Source: Lumbricus rubellus (Eukaryota; Annelida; Clitellata; Crassiclitellata; Lumbricidae). From it: 64,000 nucleotides of DNA. A model generated the notes under the pieces. The model ran no database searches and was not told the origin of the DNA. It worked only from the letters and a program-made list of their open reading frames with translations. This document shows, one piece after another, positions 1 through 11,184 of the stretch; positions within the stretch are counted from its first letter, which is position 1; each line of letters starts with the position of its first letter. The position numbers were made by a program, and so were the translations under genes. Where the stretch lies: contig OX243814.1 of assembly GCA_945859605.1 (NCBI GenBank), forward strand, positions 31,326,673 to 31,390,672. Reading direction: 5' to 3'.

Positions 1-481
1 TTGAAATACATGAGATGAAATACATGAGAAGTCTGGTATGAGCTTGGAGGCGCTAAGAGAGGCGACAAGAGAGAGGAAACACTGGAGAGGATACATCGTA
101 ACTGTCACCAGAGCTCCAAGAGCTGATGGCACCAGGTGACCAGGTGTGCCATTTTGTGTGAATTATTTTTAACAGTAAGCCATTTTTTGTTTTGGGTTTA
201 AATGCTATTCCAGGACTAGATTTTTAGGAAACCATCTGTCTGGCAGACTTAAGTTTAATTTTTGTCGAATGTAATTGATTTTTGATGTGCTTTAAAGGTG
301 CTAGCATGTACCGTATTCATGCATATGCATGTGACTCAATTATAACCAACATACAAGCGTTACTCGATCCACTTATGGTGTTCACATTTAGATTGCTGTC
401 TCTGAATGTATTAGTGATTTTAAAGTGTTTGTTTCCAGAAAGTTACAGTATTTCTAAAATATGTTGTTGTTTAAAACTCAG
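1..481. other. NAT10 intron sequence, no exon seen
   Basis: This stretch ends in the pyrimidine-rich acceptor before the exon at 482. I found no reading frame that continues the NAT10 protein upstream, so the preceding exon should lie left of the window. Confidence 0.6.
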
Positions 482-3400
482 GTGTCGCTTGAAGGTAAAA
501 TTGCGAAGGATTCAATTGCAAACATTCTGCGACGTGGAATACGTTCGGGTGGTGATCTTATTCCATGGACAATTGATGAACAGGTACGTCTTATTACGTC
601 TGTCCTTAGCATGCAACTTGTGCAGACACTTGTTAACTGATGTATGTTGCACTATGATATCAATTACGTGTGTTTATGGACAATTGGACATTGATGAGGG
701 ATTTCACAAAAATGGTGTGGAATAGTAACTTGTGAAATCATTCATTTGTATTTAAAAAAATAGAAATTCAGTGTTGAGTGACTATCGATTTATTTGCCCA
801 AGGCCCCACATAGTAACTGAGGAATCACTTGGATTTGTGTGCTATTTTAAAACATTTGACATTTGATTGGCTCTGTAGATGATATACGTTTATTATACCA
901 TGTCTGTAGTAGCTTACACCAAAATGCAGATAGACATTGGTCAATTAAAGAATATTCTTGCAATTTTTGCAGCTGTTTTCCTTGTTTACCTACTTATTAA
1001 TTTTGTATTTATGCTATCATTTCAGTTGTTTGCATTTGTATGCATCTCGTGATTAGTTTACTTGACTGCTTTTAGTTTGGTGAAAGAGAGTTTGCCAGCA
1101 AGTCTGGTGCAAGAATTGTTCGCATTGCAAGACACCCTGACTTCTATGAAGTAAGTCAATGTTGCCAATTAAAGGATTTTAAATGCAGATAGAATTTATA
1201 TATTGTCACTTCAAGAAAAAAACTAATCAAAGCACTGGACTATGTGATGTTTAACTCTTACAAGCGTGTACTAAAGTGACTGCGAAACACAATGTAGCTT
1301 GTTGTTAAAAGATTAAACAGTAAAGTTAGCTGTGTTAGAAGTTGCTGAGTAACTTCTGCATAATTTAGAAAAGTAATTCTCCAAAAATTTCATAATTGAC
1401 CGATTTTTTCTGTGTACTGTGTAGCAACCCGTCTCTTGAATGGCTGTGAATCAGTTTGCTTTATGGAAAGGTTTATTGTATAATGTATATGCTATTGCTA
1501 TACGCAACTTAGGTTTCCAGCTTCCTAAATTTGAGAAGAATTTGTTGAACTGCCTTCTTATCAGATTAAGTGCAGTTTTTTCTTAGCCATGCCAGATTGA
1601 CATCATCTGTTCAACTTTATGCTTTTGGTATCGTATTTGGTAATTTTTAAATTCATGTTTTCAAATATTTGATATGATGTTATGAAATTTTCAAACATTT
1701 GATTTGATTTTGGTGTAGAGAGGCTATGGAACAAGAAGTGTGCAGCTCTTACAAGAATACTATGAAGGAAAGCTTAAGCACGATGGTGCGATTCAAATGC
1801 GTAGCAGTTTCAATGAGAAAAAGATGCTGATAAAAAGTGTAAGTGACTGTTTACTTTATATTAAAACTCCTCAAGGATTTCATGATACTTTTACTGCAGA
1901 AAGTGCTTGAATCTAGTATCTACCTTTGTATGAATTATTTTTTAGGGCTGTGGTAGTAGTAGAATTTTCATTTGTTTACAATAATCTATAATGTCACACT
2001 GCATCCAGCTACAGGCTATATGAAAAATAAGATTCTTTGTTACCATAATTGCTCTCATAAGAGAGGTTTGTTTGCTATTTTCTATGTAAAACTCTTACTT
2101 TATAGTTTATGTTATCTTTAGCTTTGTTTCATTGTATGCTGCAAACATTGCTAGAAACCAAGAGTCTGTTTGCAAGTTAATGTGATTGATTTAAGTTCTA
2201 AAATGTATCTTGTTTAAATCTTAGGCGAATGGTACAACGACGGAGAAAGATTTGATGCCACTTCTGCGTGTCGAATATCGTCATCCTGAGCTGCTTGATT
2301 ATGTCGGTGTCAGCTATGGATTGTCAATGAATGACCTCAGGTTCAATCCGGTCATCTGTTGAGTCAAACTAAAAAAATTATGGTCTTTTTGGATTCATTC
2401 ATTCACACCTTCGTCCAGTCATTGGCAGTCCAATTTTTGTACTGTTTTGCTCATAGCAACCACTTCTTCATCATGGCTGGTGTGAGTTTGGCTTTCTTAA
2501 CAGGACACCGAGCAGTTAATCCAGCATTACACAACTCACGTCTCACAGTTCTGGGTGAAACCTTTACGCCATACTCTGATACCTGAGGAGAAAGCTCGCA
2601 ACTTGTTGCCCTACGATTGGATTTACAGAGTGATTAGAATTCGTCTGGTCCGAGTACAAAATCTTGATTTCATGCCACTGCGCTTCCTGTTCTTGGTTCT
2701 TTCTTCACAGAAATAATCTTGTCCAAGATCTAATTCTCTTTTAACTCTGTTAACAGAAGCTGCACACTTCTTAGCAATCTCCCTCTGACTGTAGCACTGC
2801 CCCTTAATCAAAGTTTTCACAGCAGAAACCTTACACGGTGTTAAATCTTTAATTTTACCCATTTTCGATGAAAAAAGTAAAACTTTCAGTGGATAACAGT
2901 TATTTCAGTGACAACTGACCTTCACCTACATAAGCAAAGAACATGATCTACTCAAAAAACATCGATATCACTAGCGCAGAGCATTGATAATATTATTTCA
3001 TAAATTTTTTACAGTTTCATTCGTGTGTTTCTAATGTTCTGTCCATGTACTGAATTTAGTGAAAAGAAGAAAAATTTCCTGGAAAAATATTTTTTCCCAA
3101 TTAAAACTAACCTCCACCTATAACCAAAAGATATAATCTATTCAAAAAAACCTAATATTACTAGCGCATAGCATTGAAAATGTAATTTCACACACTTTTT
3201 AGTGTTTTTTTCATGTGTTTCTAATGCTCTGGCCAGCACTGTAGGTCTGTACGTTGGGCAACGCACTTCCTTTACTCCTCCTTGTCCATCGCCAGTTCTT
3301 CATCCTGTTCTCATGATGCTTCAAACACATGTCGTTAAATCCAGGATCATATATCTATGTGATTTTTTCATTATTTATATAAGACAAGTGATGTATTTTG

Positions 3401-6400
3401 ACGTTTATGCCATCTGAGGTTAGTTTCGGTTATTTTTCATTTTACGGCTAATCATTTGTCTCATTTGGTAACAAATTTTAAAGTGCTGATTGCTTGTATC
3501 ATGACTGTACAAGTTTATTGTATTCTTACCGGTGTTTCATCCTTGTTGTTTCGTTAGTGGGTTCGAAGATGGGCAGCAAGTGACGCTACGTGATTTGTAA
3601 TTCAGTTGCCTATTCCAAAGTAATTTGTGATTGAATACATTTTAAAAATTTATTTTACCTTCTCGGATTGAGTTAAAGGTTATGAAGTTTTATCGTTACT
3701 GAGGCCACTTCCTTAAATTGCATGACCAGTGTGACATTTGCTTTAATACTTGACAGTTGTAACTTACAGGTATGCTGTTTGTAGGTTTTTCAAGCGTTTG
3801 GAGATGACTCCAGTTTATGTGGATCCTGTTTCAGTGAGTCTGTTTTGTCTGCTTATTCTTCAATTCATGAACAGATATTGAATTTTGTTTTGCTGTATTA
3901 TTGCATCGATTGTAAAAAAAATATTGCATTTTCTTTACTCTGCTTGTTGTATTAATTTTTTAGATATTTCATAAAATTTTGGTAGTTTCTAAATATTCAT
4001 ACAGTAAACCATTACAGAACAAATTTTGCAGCTCCTTTTTGATTTCTAGAAGTGATCATAGCTCTGTCTTTGTGCTTTGTCTCTGTTTGTCTCTATCTGT
4101 TGCATTTCTGCCTTATACCAACTGATCAGTATGCGATTTGCATGCGAAACATCATCTGTGAATTCGTGAAGTTCTTGATGGCAAACACTCAGGCATGTCT
4201 TTTCATCTTTTCTGTTTATATTCTTTCAGAATGAGATAACGGGAGATCATTCATGCATCATGCTTAAAGTGTTACACAGAAAAGAAGACAATGAAGATGA
4301 CATTGACAAAGACGACGTCAAAAATGAAGATAGCTGGTTGACTGATTTATGGATCGGTAAGATCTACTGCCTGGCTGTCAGCTGTGTACAATATTTTCTA
4401 AATCAGTAATTAACTGCAAGTGTATTATATAATTTTTATTTACATCACACTTTGTTTCACACATGGCCTCCCACTAAATTTGCGACTTATGCCTAGACTA
4501 AATTCACCTGCTTTTTATAAGTTGTTCAACCCTATTATTTTAGCTGTGGCTGGACTGGGAGCGCCTCTGAGTAGATTTCTTGAAGAGGCCCTATATAAAT
4601 TCACGAAATGAATGAATGAATGTTTAATCATCTGTCTACAGTATAAATAGATTTCATTTTAAAATCATCATGCTTTTGAGAAGTAGCTGTAAAGTTTATT
4701 AAGTGGAATGAAAATGTCGTTTTGTTTAGATTTTCGAAGGCGACTGATAGAGCTTGTACCGCTACATTTCCGCCACTGGTCGGCCGCACTGGCCTACGAA
4801 CTTCTAGATCAGCCTCATGTCAAATTAAATTCAACGGAAGGTTGTTTTTTGTGATAAATTGCTCTGTTTTGTTATCAAGTATACACACTGCAGGACTGTT
4901 TTTAAGCAATTTTTAGAACTGCACAATTACTTCTTTCCCTTCCCATCCTCCATGGTAAATTACTTCCAATCGGAGGACAATGAATTTTTTTGCTAGTTTT
5001 AACTGTACAGAAGTGCTTCTACAACTGCACAAATCCATTTAGAACTGCACATTTTGTGTACAACTGCACGTTAAAAAAAGCCATGATACACCGTCACACA
5101 CTTGCATGCTCATTGCTTCTGCTGTGGTCTTTTCGTATGTTCACTTTGGTTTATTTATGCACTGTTCAATGTGTTCATCCAGGTTCAGATATGTTTGTGA
5201 CCCTGTTGTTTGATGTCATTTTATGAGGTTGTTTTGCGGTTCTGTAATTTGTGTCATTTTTTTGTGTTAGGTATTACGTAACTTGGAATACAATTTCATG
5301 TGTGTGCACTTTGCAGTATTGATTTTTATTTAATCCAACTTTGTGGCCTATACATCACACATTTATACCCAGTTACAAGTTAGTTAGAAGGTTGAGATAG
5401 GTAAGTCTTATGACTTTGTTTGCTTTGCACAGCGTGGTTTAATAATCATAATAATAATAATAATAATACAATTTATTAAGCGCCGAAGGAAAGGGCGCTG
5501 TACACTGGATCGCATGTTACTGTCAATTGTATGATTGTTTAAACAAATAAGTCAAATAAGTTTAATTTGCAATGACTGTTTTCAGTGATGACTAAGGACC
5601 AAATCAGTTGGGAATTCAGTCCATACGACCTCAGACGGTTGGAGAAATATTCATCTCTGCAAGCCGATTATTTGCTCGTTAAAGACCTCGTCGCTCGACT
5701 CAGTCGCATCTACTTTGTCGGTCGGCTAAATGCAACGTTGAAGATCACTCAATCGGTCAGTGGAATCAATCATTCAATTAATCAATTAATCATTCAGTCA
5801 TTCAATTAATCATTCAGTCAATCAATTAATCAGTCAATTAATCAATCAATTAATCAGTCAGTCAATCAATTAATTAATCAGTCAGTCAATTAATCATTCA
5901 ATTAATCAATCAATTAATCTTTAAGTCAATTAATCAATTGATCATTCAGTCAATCAATTAAGCATTCAGTCAATCAATTAATCAATCAATTAATCAGTCA
6001 GTCAATCAATTAATCAATCTGAGTCGTACTGGTCTTCTTATGAAATGCTGACTTGTGTTTGCGGAGTCAAATGGTTGTGGCAGATAGTAAGAATACTACA
6101 TTTACAAATCACTGCAAGTCAAGCATTTGTTATGCACACCTTTTCATCGCTTGCAAATGTTGAATAAAGCACCACAAAGGAATGTGAAAAGTGCCTAATC
6201 TGTACGCATCCATCTGAATATTTACAGTTGTTGTATTATGGAATTAAAAGGTACAACAATGTCTTTGATTAAATTATCATTTGTTACTATGATTATTTTT
6301 TTACTCGAGCTGTTATGGGTAACTGGAAAGTCAAACTTCATCCTCCGCAACATCAGTGCATTCATTTAGAAATGCTGTGACGGCTGAAGCTTTTTAAAAT

Positions 6401-9400
6401 TTGAATTACTTTCTGTTTGGTTGTATATGAATTTAATTTATAAAAGTGAAATATGTTTACTATTTACAGAAAGTTCTGATGGGGATTGGTTTACAAGGTA
6501 AATCAACGACAGATTTAGTTGTCGAGACGGATTTGTTTAAAGATGGCGAAGGTCTGAAAGAAGGCAAAGAAAGTCAGATCATTGATTACTTCAATCAGTC
6601 GATCAAAGTTCTCTTAGAGGTAACGGCAAAATTGTGATTTTTGGTCATATTTTATTTATTTTAACTTATTAGGCTTTTCTAAATTTTATTTATTTCTCCA
6701 TTTCTATGGCGCCCTTTCAAGCTCTCTACTCAGAGGTGCTCCAGACTACAGCGCGGACACTGCATTGGAGTTTCACGCCAAAGCACCAAAGCAGTTGCTG
6801 CTAGTGAAGGACTTGCTCAAGGTCACTATGTGGCGGCTTGAGGTGGATACGAACCTTGACCATTCCAGCTACAAGGCGCCGACACCGCCACTACACCACT
6901 ATGCCCCACAAAATGTCTGTTTTGTGTTTCAATGATGACTAAATGTCAGTCAACTAGATTTCCAGACTACAACATCAACTTAGACAGTCATTAATTACCC
7001 TTTTTATGTCATAATCGCAGGGCTGACTTTACAAAGTAATTATGGAGGAATTAAATTTATATATTTGAATAAGGCACCGTATTGCAGGGGTTCTCAAACT
7101 GTGGTACGCGTACCCCTAGGGGTACGCCAGGCGCTGGTAAGGGGTACGCGAAAAATTCCAGAAATATAAAATTTTCTTTGAGTTTATGGAGTTTGTATCC
7201 ATCATTCTTTGATTAGCAATGATTTTTAACGTTACAACATATAACAGCATCGTAATTTCTTTCTTTCACAACATATAATTAGACTCACATACTATACTGG
7301 TAGGCTACAATACCTGCAGCATAGGCCTAGTTATTTTTAGGTCAATTACTATAATTTTGAAACAAATAATGTATGAATGGTTGAAAGTAACCTACCAAAG
7401 TCAGAAATTCTCAGCCTATAGTAGGCCTTTAGTCTAATTATAGAGCTGAAATGACAGAGAATTGAATTGGCTTAAGGATTAATTTCTGATCGAGCTCTAA
7501 ATTTTGTAATTCCCAGTAGTGTAGTCCTAAAAAATGAAGTGGGGGAACGCTCTTTATAATAATAATATTATTAGTAGTATTATTATTAATATTCCATTAT
7601 CCCTGGAAAAAAGCGGGGGAACGGCGTTCCCCGCGTTCCCGCCCCACTACACCACTGGTAATTCCTTTAAGTTAAGTTTCAGCACGTCATATCTGGGTGA
7701 AACTGGTTTTTAAACTATTCTTGCTATCAAAAGCAAACATGCATGGGGTAAATTTGCGTTTGAAATTGACGAATACCAAACCAGATATTTCAAATCTTTG
7801 CTAATCTAAACAAATCCACAGCGTTAGGCCTACATGTTGGCTCTTTCGTAAGGGGTTTTAGAACAATTTGTTGATAAGATTATATGATTCAAACTAATTT
7901 TTGCTCCCTTATAGGCCTATACGACACTGCTAAACGATGTCACCAATGATTAAATGGACTTTTAGTTGTCACTGCAAGGGGTTCTCGCAATGGCATTTTG
8001 TTTCTGACATAACTTTGCTGGGGGTACGCCGTCATTCAATTTTTTATTTGGGGTACAATAAAAATAAAGTTTGAGAACCCCTGCCGTGTTGTGTTTCAGA
8101 GCAATACTTGTAAAGCTCCAAAGTTATCATTTTTCCATTTTAAGATAATGTTATTTATTTCCATTGTCGGCTTTAAGATGATATTATTTCCAAGTGACCT
8201 TCTTAAATTATAATTACGTTTTGCCACATTTTGCTGCAAATTATAATTACATGAGTTATCTTATGTCTTTCCAAGCTGACTTTCATGGATTCAGTTTAAA
8301 CATTTGCTGTTTTTAAAAAAAATTCGTTTTTTTACTATTCCATTCTGATATCTATTTAAGAGTCTGCGTTCCATTCAAAATCACGAAGAAGCCGAAAGGA
8401 TGGATGAAATCGAAGACGAAAAAGATGAAGTGAATGCAGAGCCGCAGGATAAGCAAGAGGAGCCGCTGACAGAGCAACAGCTGCTTCTGGTACGTCCCTA
8501 TGTCATCAGACAACACCAAGCCTTTTCTGTTGTGGGTCCCGCTATCTTATCGTGGTATCCGTAAATTTATTATTCATAATTCGTGATCTGGATGTTGGTT
8601 TCTGGGTTAAATGATCTTTCAACTGAATTTCTTTGCTATGTATTGAAGTGAATTGTAGCTAGGCATTGTCACGACCCAAAGATCAGTAGTAAACGGATAA
8701 TGCCTGTAGCACATAATACATTTCAGCTCTGTGAACCAGTACTCTGGCATGACATCAGGGCTTAAAGTGTGGCAGGACGGTCATGGACGGCGTCCTGGTA
8801 CTTGTTTTCAAATCTCTATGCCGTCCTGCCACTTATTTGGCCAGCACACCTGAAAACGCAAGGGGCGTCCTGACACTTCTTTTTGAAAGGTAAGGGGCGT
8901 CCAGACACTTCTTTTTTACAATTTTAGCACTTCATGACAATGTTATATTGTTTCAAGGTAAACTGTTGAACTCTGTTTCTTTTCTGTTTTGTCAGACTCT
9001 TGCTGCGAAAGGATTTGCGATTAAAACGAGAGAAGACGACTGGAAGAAAGCGTTGTCACACGGAATTAATTCCATCGTCAGCGTGCCTACCAGGTGCTGT
9101 TCAGTATCTTTGTGAATTCCATGTCTACACATTTAGTCATTGCATAGTTGTCATAGCAACCAGGAACAATGTGAATTATAAGCGCTTTCCAAAGCACTGC
9201 TTTACTACAAAGCTGATATATTTTATGTCTAGGACTGCCTTAAATTAGTCAATAGTACTACAAATTGTGGTGGGTGGTTTTCAATTTGTTTCCTTTAGAT
9301 CATTTCTTATATTTGACTTTTATGTATTGTATTTCATATTAATAACTAACAGATGTTCAAAATGTGTGAAGAAGTGTTTTCACTAAAGAAAAACTTTATT

Positions 9401-9672
9401 TCTATTGTATTATGTAGTCTTTGAGACAATTTATAATAGGAAATTGTTTTCAAACTCTTTAACTGAGTCTCGTACATGAGTTGCAGGTGGACAAATTTTG
9501 CATCTTGATTCTTTCTTTCAAGTACACCACTTTTTGACATTTACATTTTTTATACTGTTTTGTTTCTTTTAGACCCGACCAGAAGCGACGAATACTGGCG
9601 GAAGAAGTGAGCTACGAAAGGAAAGACGAGAAAAAGAAGTTTAAGAAATTTAAGAAACATCGTACGCAGTAG
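482..9672 (+). CDS. NAT10: RNA cytidine acetyltransferase NAT10/Kre33 homologue, C-terminal 448 residues (5' part outside window)
   Basis: NAT10/Kre33 proteins use acetyl-CoA and ATP to make N4-acetylcytidine in 18S rRNA and tRNAs in the nucleolus. Twelve exons join in frame: 482-583, 1076-1150, 1719-1838, 2225-2340, 3785-3833, 4230-4356, 4730-4840, 5586-5755, 6470-6619, 8361-8489, 8996-9093, 9573-9672 (stop TAG). All introns are GT-AG. The peptide begins VSLEGKIAKDSI and continues GDLIPWTIDEQ, RIVRIARHPDFYE and RGYGTRSVQLLQEYYEG. That is the GNAT acetyl-CoA-binding region, with the G-Y-G-T/S-R loop. LDYVGVSYGL, GDHSCIMLK, SPYDLRRLEKY and LSRIYFVGRLN follow, all typical of NAT10. The end is a basic tail (KKKFKKFKKHRTQ) like the family's nucleolar tail. 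The family is about 1,000 residues long, so roughly 44% is present. No exon that could precede 482 is visible in 1-481. The family assignment is secure; individual exon borders are predictions. Confidence 0.93.
840..965 (+). repeat. Dispersed repeat, copy 1 (pair of 46838-46955)
   Basis: The stretch with 'gattggctctg', 'acaccaaaatgcagatag' and 'aattaaagaatattcttg' recurs in the same order at 46838-46955. It is a diverged interspersed repeat in NAT10 intron 1 of this window. No coding capacity or clear termini were seen, so its class is unknown. Confidence 0.6.
2345..3241 (-). mobile_element. Tc1-like transposon fragment with transposase N-terminal half
   Basis: On the minus strand, translation from 2862 gives MGKIKDLTPCKVSAVKTL, YSQREIAKKCAASVNRVKREL and, after a frame break near 2620, VSPRTVRRELCNAGLTARCP, KKAKLTPAMMKKW and AKQYKNWTANDW. 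This is the paired helix-turn-helix DNA-binding half and the entry to the catalytic domain of a Tc1/Tc3-type transposase. It contains stops and stops homologous before the rest of the DDE domain. The outer end is at 3241 (reads CAGTGCTGGCCAGAGCATTA on the minus strand), next to a TA dinucleotide at 3242-3243. The other end is missing. It sits in the NAT10 intron just after the donor at 2341. Confidence 0.82.
2935..3241 (-). repeat. Duplicated terminal repeat of the Tc1-like element
   Basis: About 187 bp at the element's end is present twice in direct orientation. For example 'tgtgttctaatg'-type blocks with 'gtgtttctaatg' occur near 3024-3040 and 3213-3230, and 'actagcgca.agcattga' occurs near 2970 and 3160. 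It resembles the IR/DR arrangement of Tc3 and Sleeping Beauty type elements, which carry two transposase-binding sites per end. Confidence 0.65.
4552..4622 (+). repeat. SINE tail (family 1), truncated
   Basis: The stretch 'gggagcgcctctgagtag' followed by 'aggccctatataaatt' and a (GAAT)n tail is the 3' part of the abundant SINE described at 44830-45040. Only the tail region is present. Confidence 0.7.
4891..5085 (+). mobile_element. hAT-like MITE family B, copy 1
   Basis: This 195-bp element is rich in 'aactgcac' blocks. It begins CAGGACTGTTTTTAAG and ends in the complement of a similar end. The flanking 8-mers 'acacactg' and 'atacaccg' match at 6 of 8 positions. It is nearly the reverse complement of 35446-35636. 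It lies in the NAT10 intron after the exon ending at 4840. No protein is encoded. Confidence 0.65.
5764..6020 (+). repeat. AATC/ATTA tetranucleotide-derived minisatellite
   Basis: About 260 bp of variants of 'aatcaattaatcagtc', starting 8 bp after the NAT10 donor at 5756. A similar AATC/GATT block is at 56508-56690. Confidence 0.9.
6706..6907 (-). repeat. Full-length tRNA-derived SINE (family 1)
   Basis: Read on the minus strand it starts near 'gtggtgtagtggcggtgtcg' (A-box-like), then 'aaggttcgtatccacc' (B-box-like). It continues 'ttgagcaagtccttcact', 'cagtgtccgc' and the tail 'ctctgagtagagagcttg' plus 'gcgcc'. This is the head-to-tail order of a Pol III-transcribed tRNA-SINE. It is inside a NAT10 intron. 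Confidence 0.82.
7085..8083. mobile_element. Non-autonomous hAT element
   Basis: Both ends carry the 16-bp inverted repeat CAGGGGTTCTCAAACT, a classic hAT terminus. The flanking 8-mers are ccgtattg (7077-7084) and ccgtgttg (8084-8091), 7 of 8 identical, as expected of an old hAT target duplication. The 999-bp interior has no transposase frame. A second element is nested at 7514-7657. Confidence 0.88.
7514..7657. mobile_element. hAT-like MITE nested inside the 7085-8083 element
   Basis: This 144-bp element has inverted ends CAGTAGTGTAGT and CAGTGGTGTAGT. It is flanked on both sides by the identical 8-mer gtaattcc (7506-7513 and 7658-7665). The host element must therefore be older than this insertion. 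Confidence 0.87.
8756..8932 (+). mobile_element. hAT-like MITE family A, copy 1
   Basis: It begins CAGGGCTTAAAGTG and contains 'ggacggtcatggacg' and 'gccgtcctgccacttatttgg'. It is flanked by catgacat and catgacaa, 7 of 8 identical. Related copies are at 17776-17922, 35817-35963 and about 43183-43335. It lies just upstream of the NAT10 exon at 8996. Confidence 0.8.
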
Positions 9673-9847
9673 TAGAGACAACATAAGAAAAACTGTATGA
9701 TCAGGAAATACACTTTTTGTGGCATCATGAAACTTTTTCTAGGAAATGTTTTCTCCTCGTCAGTAGTTTTACATCTGAGATATGAATATCCAATGTGAAT
9801 GTGGACAGTGGGTGTTTGTTGCTACTGTCTATTTGTAATTGTAAATT

Positions 9848-9900
9848 TGAATTTATATAGCACCACTTTAGAGAAACTCCTAAAGGCGCTCCTGACCCGA
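9848..9900 (-). repeat. SINE tail fragment (family 1)
   Basis: The stretch 'tttatatagcaccact' followed by 'aaaggcgctcctgac' is the reverse complement of a decayed family-1 tail. Confidence 0.5.
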
Positions 9901-10225
9901 CTGGCCACAGAACCAAATCACAATCAAAGAGAATAATTTTCAAACCTAAACATATTTTGGAATCAACTGCATGAGTAGCAGTTGCAATTAACCAAGTTTT
10001 AGATGTTTAACAAAAGATTTTAAAAGTAGCCTGTGGTAAAATACATGTTTGATAGATGAACTGTAGCTAATTGACTTTTATAAGGGTAGAGAAGCTTACC
10101 TTTACGAACTGTGTGGAGGTGTCCATGTAATCGATGAAGTGCAATACAGGGAAGGGGGTTGAAAATACGACTTTTTTGCATACTGAATATATGAATGGGC
10201 TCTTGATGAAGGACATTATTTTCAG

Positions 10226-10230
<5 letters not shown>

Positions 10231-10269
<39 letters not shown>
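10231..10269 (+). repeat. (GT)n microsatellite
   Basis: An uninterrupted GT run of about 19 repeats. Confidence 0.95.
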
Positions 10270-10273
<4 letters not shown>

Positions 10274-10599
10274 GTGGTGTTGCACAGATGCTCAGAAGAA
10301 TTACATTGAATTCAGATTTGAGTGGAATAAACAGAGTTAATGAATTCTAATGAACCGATCTGGTGCGACATAAATTGCTTTGCGCTAAGGTTTGAAGGGA
10401 ACCATAATAATATTATGCCCAGGGCTTGTCCGAAATAATTGGAGGCAGCTTTTTCCCATTGACATCAATGTCACATCATCAGCGTGGCAAAATTGCAAAA
10501 TTTAATCAAACTTGTGAAGTTTCTGGCAGGTAGTTGAAGGACGGTAATACTAATAATAAAAACACAGTCTGATTCCAAAAATTAATGGGTCAGGTCAAA

Positions 10600-11184
10600 G
10601 GTAGGTTCGTCGCTGGCGTCATCGAAACGACGTGCGTACGAAACGACGACAAAAGGTAGACGTCATCGCGTGCGTCATATAAACACGAGGACGGATGACA
10701 TAGAAGCGCACGCAGACAGATGCACGCATACGAAAGCAGTGACTCAGACAGACATCCACACGAACACTTGGACTGACAGAGATATGCGCTGGTTGCCTGC
10801 TTTACTAGCCGAATTGTCATCCGGCCCAGTTGACCCGCTATAGGGTACCAGCTTGTAGGCGGTGTCGTTGCGCCAACGAGCGTACACCACCACCAGCACC
10901 ACCATCGTCACAAGCATCTGCAAGCGACTGCCGAGAAGAAGTAGACGGACACAGACAGACAAAGAGACAGACAAAGAGACAGACAAAGAGACAGACATAG
11001 TAAGCATTCGCGGCGTCTTGTAGCAGACTAGCATCGCAATCGAGCAGCAGCGCTTCAACAATCGAGAGAGAGCGATTTGGAAACCGTTGCGTTTAATATT
11101 ATATTTGTGTAATTGTCGCGTTCGCAATCGTCAACTAAAGAGTATTTTCTGCTTCTGATTCTTCCTCTTCTCCTTCTAACAATC
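10600..11184 (+). promoter_or_regulatory. Putative NDRG promoter/5'UTR region
   Basis: CpG dinucleotides are much denser here (for example 10610-10700 and 11000-11130) than in the AT-rich surroundings. A CRE-like 'gacgtcat' lies near 10661. The stretch directly precedes the likely NDRG start codon at 11185. That start has A at -3 and G at +4, a good initiation context. A 'gacagacaaaga' direct repeat is at about 10953-10997. The transcription start cannot be placed from sequence alone. Confidence 0.4.

Larger units (their letters stand above)
9673..10600. other. NAT10 3'UTR and intergenic sequence
   Basis: The first AATAAA after the NAT10 stop is at 10326-10331, a possible polyadenylation signal. 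Otherwise there is only a SINE tail fragment and a GT microsatellite (10231-10269). No gene was seen. Confidence 0.5.

Noticed and set aside
10744..11127. 127-residue minus-strand frame upstream of NDRG
   Set aside because: Covers the likely promoter/5'UTR and a GACAGACA repeat; no recognisable domain.
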